Shown here piece by piece: positions 57,800 to 64,000 of a DNA stretch of 64,000 nt. The notes beneath the pieces are model-generated. The model was not told the origin of the DNA, made no database searches, and was given only the letters and a program-made list of their open reading frames with translations. The stretch is taken from the NCBI GenBank assembly GCA_021234155.1, contig JAJEKV010000311.1, positions 291,104 through 355,103 of the forward strand, given 5' to 3'. The DNA comes from Isoetes taiwanensis. Taxonomy: Eukaryota; Streptophyta; Lycopodiopsida; Isoetales; Isoetaceae. The translations under genes were made by a program, and so were the position numbers. Positions within the stretch are counted from its first letter, which is position 1; every line of letters starts with the position of its first letter.

Positions 57800-60700
57800 T
57801 CTGTGATTTTGTCTGGTTTATCCAGTTTATCCAGATTATATACAATTGTAAACTTTTTCCAGCGAAAGCTCCTTTTGTACTCCCTTAAACTGTATAAAAT
57901 CAATACCATTTAATATATTGCCTCAAACCTTATAATTTTTTGGCCCCACTTTAACTCTACCAACATAGCTTTTAACTTTAAATTCAACAAGCTTAGTCTT
58001 TAAAATCCTCTTTCTCCACCTAAGGCCATTGCCAAGTGCATATTTAGCTCTCCATTTGAATGACACATCAATGTACATGTCTAACCCTCCATTTGAATGG
58101 CACATCACTAGAGAAATGTCCTAAAATAACCTAAAAACTATTCATTACAATAAATATATAACAATACATCTTTGATGTAGCATTTGTTCAATAGATTCAT
58201 GACAAATTAGAGCTCCATATTGCTTGCACATTAGTTTGATACCATTTGAATTTTAAGGAGGCAGCTTCATTAAAACCAGGCTTCATTAAAACCATACACC
58301 CTTGTACTATTAGCTCATGGGTAGAGGGTAAACTAATATCTTGAAAAGGGTAACCCTTTGATGTACCAACATAACTATATAATGTTAGAAAAAGAAATCA
58401 ACATACAATTCTCAAAACAAGACAATAAAGTCTCCCTTCACCAATATTTTGGTTGCAAAAAACCCTAATAACTAGTATTCCTACAATCTAATGCCATAAA
58501 ATGCGATGTGTGCTCATACGAGAATCACTGCCCACATCGACTTGCATATTATAAATTTATATTATAATAATTCATATCCTACTAGGAGTGGTATAGTAGC
58601 ATAAAAACATTATAATACTTACGTAATCAACAAGTATTCATACCCTATGCGTAAAAAGTCCTACTATAACTATATTTTGTACTAAATTTAGAAAGCATTT
58701 GATCCATTATAGCTGCATCTTTATAAGGATATGTCACGTTCTAATAACGTGCCACTCTTCATACACCCATACAGTAAGAACTAAAAGAAAAGGAGGGTTA
58801 CAAAATTTAAAAGTATCTCATACCATAGAAGATGCATTGATTTGTAGGATTAGCGAGAAACATGCTTTTACTAATTTGATATGATCAAGATTTTTTATTT
58901 AATATATATCGTGTGCATGCTATTTCCAATGCTTGTCCTCCCCTTGATGGACGTGAAGGTTAGTATTATAATACCTAGAATAATGTAGTGTCATGAAGTA
59001 TAAGACGCAAGTGGTACCCAAAAAGGAACAAAGAGTGCTTCATGGACTAGAGAAAAAGCAATTGACTAAGAATGTTAGATGCAGGAAATAATTTACAATT
59101 TTGGTGATTTAATACAGTGAATCAAATTGTCTAGAAGTAGAAACATTACTGATAGTAGTAATATCAATAAAACGCCAAGGGGTATCCTGTATGACGCCAA
59201 GCAGTATCCTATATGCAAACATCATTCAATGTATTCTTCTATCATTTTAAACACCATTATATTACAGGGTTGAACGTCAAAAAAAGCTTAAATGCAAGAT
59301 GCACATGTGCCCACGAGTCCTGATAACTATTTTACTGCATGTTACATTTGGGCTTCTGGCTTTTACTCTGCACATGGCAACGATAATAATCAAGCACTAT
59401 TCGTGTACAAAAAGGTGGGGCAGAGGCAGTTTGTATAAGGATACATTTTAACTTGTTAAAGAATTACAGAAGAGTCACCACATACCAAGGTTAATGAAGA
59501 TGGGGGCATTGAATTGTTTGATGTATAGCACAAGCAATGTGCAGCTTAAACTAACATATGTGGGATGGTGGACATAGATAGTTGGCATGGTATGACACAT
59601 GCAACAATCGAATTTGTCAATGGGGAGAAAACTTTAATAAAAAGTAAAACCTCTAGCACAGATCTCCATAGGGTGACATCCAACAGATGCATCAGTTTTG
59701 AAGAAAAGGGCAGGGATGTGCCTATTCGCGCAACGATCAATGCAAAGGTAGATGCAAGGAATCACATCGATTGCAGTGACTAAATTGATTGGGAACAAGT
59801 AACCCCATGTTACAAGTGCACTCGTCCACCTGAGAAGACGATTAGGTTGTAGTGCGTGGACCAACTTGAGACGTCCATTACATGACTGGTGCGAGGTGCG
59901 AATGGTGCTTACTTTTCGCCCGTGGTGCTTAGCAGACACTGCAACAACTTTGTCGATGACGCAAGGCTAGGGAAGACTTGTCCCACAAAGCGAGAGGATG
60001 ACCTGTGGGTGCTGAGATCCCTACCATGCACTCAACATGAGTTTGAGGGGGGAAGGATGTCACAGGCCACCAGCACAGTTGAGGAGGAAGAACTGCAAGG
60101 AAGAACTGCAAGGCAGTTGTCTGCTAGTGGCTGGAAGTGTGGACCAGGGTTAGGGAATTAAAGCGTGGAATGGGAGCCATGCCAAAGGGATGGGGGTGGG
60201 ATTGGGATAGGCAGGGAAGAGCCACATGGGGAGAATAAACTACTCATAAAGTTTGCACCATGGGACCCCCTTCCCTTGCATGCCAAACCTACTTAATAGT
60301 TTGCCTAGGGGAACACTTACATGTTATCAAGTTGTTGATAAAAAATGCACGCTCTAAATATAGCCCTCACCTAACCATGTGATCACCCCTTTCACATTGG
60401 CCCTGCATATTTACTTCCCATTCTGGAAACCCGTTATCCGCCCCCGTCAGCTTCCCCTGAAACGGAAACCCCATTGGGATCCCCGCCCCCTCGTAACAGC
60501 CCTGTTACCCCTAACGCCTCCTCCTAACTACCCCCTTTCCCACCTCCTGTTACGAACCTGGTAATCCTGAGACTGCGAACCAGAGAACGAGGACCTCATT
60601 AACGTGAAGAATAGGCACAAATCAGCTGTATTGCCGCTGTTGCACATCATCTGATCCCTCTGCAAGGCCCAGGGCTGCTTACATCCACGAGCCATGTAGG

Positions 60701-60970
60701 AATCAGCCCTTTCTTAGCCGGAATTGCAGAGTTTATAAGCAAAAATGCACGATTTATCTATCAGGGTATATGCTTATTGCTTACTCCGATCTTGCTTGTG
60801 GTTTTTCCATCACTGTTAAGAAAAGTATAGAGTAGCTATCTCTTTGGTACCTCATAGGGCCAAAGCATTCCGTCATTGCTTTTCGATCTAATCTCTGCTA
60901 CAGGTTTTTTCTTTTTTGGTAATCTAGACTAGTACGGGGCAGCCCACTACCTACCAGCCACTGCTGGAAG
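57800..60970. other. Largely anonymous AT-rich sequence
   Basis: Short ORFs only. A plus ORF at 59565-59783 (DSWHGMTHATIEFVNGEKTL) vaguely recalls the DUF659/hAT transposase region, but too weakly to call. 59889-60161 is a GC-richer island with an ORF of no known family. A short duplicated phrase gaggaagaactgcaa occurs at about 60086-60110. Nothing else supported. Confidence 0.35.
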
Positions 60971-61339
60971 TTGTCCCCACCTTCAACCACTACTGGTAGG
61001 CCACAAAACATCACTAATACAGAAGACCCATCTCTCTTTGCATCTACTCATCTTGTTCATTCTTCTGTCTTGTTTGCTGCCTTTCCGATCCCAAAACAGT
61101 CCAGGAAGCACAAGACGACGAAATACCCATCAAGAACTCCGACCACATTGCCCCGGAGGCTAGATTTCCGAGGATTTGGAGTAACGGAGTTAAAAAATAG
61201 CGTGGTTAGTGCGGAGGGGGACAGAAGAAAAGAATATACATGTTTACCTATCTGCCCTATCCATGCTAAAAGCAGTCTTGTTGGGCTATTGGAGCTATGG
61301 CAGATCCATGAAGAAGAAGATGGCACATGGAGGTTCTAG
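60971..61339 (+). CDS. Hypothetical protein (122 aa), possibly 5' part of the trihelix locus
   Basis: Open frame starting MSPPSTTTGRP, with KTTKYPSRTPTTLPRRLDFR and a C-terminal KSSLVGLLELWQIHEEEDG. It is rich in Ser, Thr, Pro and basic residues at its start. It lies 80 bases upstream of the trihelix ORF. It may be a chance ORF in the 5' leader. Confidence 0.25.
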   Translation: MSPPSTTTGRPQNITNTEDPSLFASTHLVHSSVLFAAFPIPKQSRKHKTTKYPSRTPTTLPRRLDFRGFGVTELKNSVVSAEGDRRKEYTCLPICPIHAKSSLVGLLELWQIHEEEDGTWRF

Positions 61340-61416
61340 AAGTGGGTTTGTATTGGGTATGGCAGAGGGAGGATTATCACTGCGGTTTGGGCTTGAGGGT
61401 TGTGTTCTGATCTCAA

Positions 61417-62640
61417 ATGGAGAGCTCTGCTGTCCCTGTTTCTTCCGCTGTTCAAGGTTCTAGTGGTACCATGGCCGCTGCCGCTCTTTTAGTGATGGGC
61501 GGTGGTAATGGTAGTGTAAGCTCCGGTAGTACCATGGTAACTCCTTCTTCTGGACCTCGTTTAGAGCTTCGGTTAGATGCAGAACCTGATCCACAAATGA
61601 AGGCCCTTGTAGTAGCAGATCCTGCAGTAGCTTCAGTTTTGGTTTCTGGAAGTGAAAAGGAAAAACAAGACAGTGGTGAGAAGAGAAAACAGAAATTAGA
61701 GGATGAGAAGGTTGAAGAGAAGGAGAAACAGAGGGCCTGAGATGGGAAATGGTGGTGTTGTTGGAATCCAGGTGCCACAGGAACTACAGGTGTAACTGGA
61801 AGCTCAACTGGTAAAGAAAGAGATTACATATGGACAGAAGAAGCTGTACATGTTTTGCTAGACCATTTTGTGGGAGAAGTATCTTTCTTATGACAGAGGG
61901 ATGATCAGGAATGCAGATTGGGTTGAAATTGCTCAGAGGGTGAATCAACAGTTGATTCCAGCAAACCTAGCAAGACGCCGGAGCAATGCAAGAATAAGGT
62001 TGATAATCTGAAGAAGCAGTATAGGAAGGAGAGGAGAAGGGGATCTTTGGGGCCTCAAGTACAAACTGGGTGTTCTTCTAGGATGCATGACATTTTGGGA
62101 TAGTTTGAGTTTTAAGAAAACTGGCAGTCCTGGGGCACTGGCACCTGAGCCTCTAGATGCCATTCCCTGCTATTGACATGGATAGGGCAAATGTTGTGGA
62201 GAATAGGAGCAACTTGCAGGAAAATTGTCACCCTGCAAGTGTAAGTCCTCCTCCTCCTGATTTTCTTAGGAAACAAGATGAGTTCTTGAAAAGACAATTC
62301 AGGCATGAGGTGCAACCTGAGCAGCATCATGCTCAACATAACCCTCTTGTGAGACTCCAAGACAGAAGACTAAATTTTCCATGGGTTCAGGAAAAGTCAA
62401 GTAAGCGCCATCAAAGAGTGAACTATCTGCCCTAAGAAAGGACTTCATGGAAGGTTTCACAGGGTTTGCAGAAGTTATGCTCAAAGTTGAGGTAGCTAAA
62501 ATGGAAATGCAGAGAGATCTGGAACGCCAGCGCGCAGAAATGGAGCTTCATAGAACACAACTGATGCTCAATAATCAACTACAACTTGCTAGGTACCTTA
62601 GAACCAACCCTATCTCGCCTTTTAGAGAATTGTTGGCCAA
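61417..62640 (+). CDS. Trihelix (Myb/SANT-like) transcription factor, frameshifted
   Basis: 61417-61740 encodes an Ala/Gly/Ser-rich N-terminus followed by a Lys/Glu stretch. The DNA-binding trihelix follows in three frames: RDYIWTEEAVHVLLDHFV (about 61822-61870), then EKYLSYDRGMIRNADWVEIA (about 61876-61935), then KTPEQCKNKVDNLKKQYRKE (about 61975-62035). Helix spacing and the W...W plus basic third helix fit ASIL-type plant trihelix factors. C-terminal ORFs at 62157-62435 and 62447-62640 end in a coiled coil (KMEMQRDLERQRAEMELHRT), as in that family. No introns are evident. At least four frame changes make it a pseudogene as written, unless they are base-calling errors of the kind seen between the duplicated copies. 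Confidence 0.7.
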
Positions 62641-62690
62641 ATTTCTCCCATTCAGACAAGGTGGATCACAGTGGAGGACGAGCAGGTCGG

Positions 62691-63700
62691 ATGCAGCTAG
62701 CCATACCAATTTTTCCAGGTTTTACTGCACTTGATGCAATAGGGTCCCTTTTAAGTGAGGTGCTCCATCTTTTGCCTAATGTGGAAGTACAGTTCATAAG
62801 TCATCAGCCAGGCCTTTATTCAGCAGATCTGGGGATGTTGTCAATCCAAGCCACTGGCTCCTTTTGATCAGATCCGAGACCAGAAATTGTCCTAGTCCCA
62901 GGAGGTCCTGGAATTGGGCCAACTTGCAAGACCGCGACTATCCTTGACTGGCTTCAAAGGTAAATTCTCTTTTCTTCATAGTCTTCCTTAGGGCATAATG
63001 CATAACTGCTAACCCTGACAGTCAGGCAAAGACAAATCTTAGGAGTAGTATATGATGTTCTCAAGTAACTATATCCTGAAATATTAACATCACTTTTAAT
63101 CTATTACTGTATATAGACTTAGCTTCAGCTGATTTTTATTTCAAGGTACACGAGAATACAATGTATACAGCATCAGTGTGTACAGGGTCTCTTCTACTTG
63201 GAGCTGCTGGCCTTCGAGGGACTAGAAGCAACAACACATTGGACTTTCATGATTACTAGTAGCTGGCTTCTTTGGTGCAAAGCCAGTTACATCAAGAATT
63301 GTTCAGCAGGTAATAGAAAGAGGTCCAGAAATCAGTGTAGAAGTCTGGTCCCCTGTTGTTCAGTAAACCAAAAGTTTGTGTCTGGCTTTTTTTCTAACAA
63401 GTCCTAAAAATCTTGTGAGTAGGAAATATTAGAAGGAAATGTTCTTATGCACGTTGTTAATATCGGTCTTCATTCTGATATAAGCCTATGATTTACCTTC
63501 CTAGGGAAAGATCATCACAGCAGCTGGGGTTTCCCCAGCTGGAATTGACATGGCTCTTCAGCTTGCTGCCCTTCTCTGATGAAACTACAGCCAAGACTTT
63601 GCAGCTATATATTGAGTATGATCCTCAACCACCTTTTGACACAGGATCAGTTACTAAAGCTGGAGCAGAACTAACAACCTGCAAAGGAGTTGTCTTCTAG
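62691..63700 (+). CDS. DJ-1/PfpI family protein (isonitrile hydratase-like), frameshifted
   Basis: Exons 62691-62959, 63146-63309 and 63505-63700 have GT/AG borders. Exon 1 starts MQLAIPIFPGFTALDAIG and continues NVEVQFISHQPGLYSADLGM to EIVLVPGGPGIG. Exon 2 carries the nucleophile elbow ASVCTGSLLLGAAGL, with Cys in the catalytic position, then EATTHW. Exon 3 reads AAGVSPAGIDMALQL and IEYDPQPPFDTGS to the stop. The order and spacing match bacterial-type PfpI/isonitrile hydratase proteins of about 200-230 residues. Frame shifts occur at about 62866, 62880, the exon 1/2 border, 63222, 63255 and 63578. Either decayed or miscalled; the evenly preserved protein sequence argues for miscalls. Confidence 0.7.
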
Positions 63701-64000
63701 AATCAGAGCCCATACAGCTGGGACTCGAGGTGCTGTCCCTTAACGATGCAGATTGTTTATCACATTGAATGAAATTCTTTTGGAACTGGTAAGTTGTATG
63801 TCCTATAAAAGGTCCTCAAGTTATATTCAATAATAAACCTTTTAGGTGCAGGCAATACTGTACCTGTTAGGAAAAATTATGCCATTAGGCTGTAAAGATT
63901 CAAATAGGTGTTGTATTCTGACTGCACTTCTCACAAGATTAGTGAGCAGCAGTGCTTATGCACTGTGCTGGAGAATTTGCTTTGGAAAGATCACCATCTC

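Noticed and set aside
59565-59783. hAT/DUF659 transposase fragment
   Set aside because: Resemblance limited to a few residues; no neighbouring hAT domains.

Overview
This is nuclear DNA of a land plant, AT-rich and mostly transposon-derived. Spliced genes with GT-AG introns, a chloroplast-type UDP-sulfoquinovose synthase with a transit peptide, a trihelix transcription factor, Ty1/copia, Helitron and tRNA-derived SINE-like sequences all support this. The mix of transposon protein families fits a seed-free vascular plant or a gymnosperm better than a flowering plant, but that is inference. No species is named.

Layout. 0-6 kb: an unrecognised degenerate direct repeat, a solo LTR (1469-3077) with a 5-bp target duplication, and a four-exon chloroplast uL18-like gene (minus strand, 3650-5699). 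6-13 kb: an unrecognised 375-aa Cys/His-rich ORF, a SINE-like copy, a ~400-bp-arm inverted duplication of a coding fragment, and a broken Replitron-like HUH endonuclease gene. 13-24 kb: arrays of degenerate GATTC repeats, one of which borders a truncated S28 carboxypeptidase relic, tandem duplications, a MITE-like palindrome, and a 2.3-kb fold-back built from the same GATTC family. 24-29 kb: a degraded Ty1/copia internal region next to another transposon relic, then the one clearly intact housekeeping gene, SQD1 (minus strand, 27306-28915). 29.9-49.6 kb: a Helitron with Rep/helicase coding, and a direct tandem duplication (A 32.46-43.02 kb, B 43.02-49.59 kb) that contains part of that Helitron plus a six-exon RING-like zinc-finger gene. 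Copy A carries an extra 3,980-bp non-autonomous Helitron in the intron between exons 4 and 5; copy B preserves the empty site. 49.6-55 kb: a HAD/NIF-type phosphatase, a truncated Ulp1-like SUMO protease and a broken DUF7869-like transposon gene. 55-61 kb: mostly anonymous sequence with minisatellites, a repeated TATA-containing segment and a hairpin. 61-64 kb: a frameshifted trihelix factor followed by a frameshifted DJ-1/PfpI gene.

Caution for the reader: copies A and B differ mainly by small indels and substitutions at CAG/CTG sites (the plant CHG methylation context), in both directions, including at splice sites and in the Helitron Walker A motif. This looks like base-calling error in methylated DNA, so many apparent frameshifts in this window may not be real.
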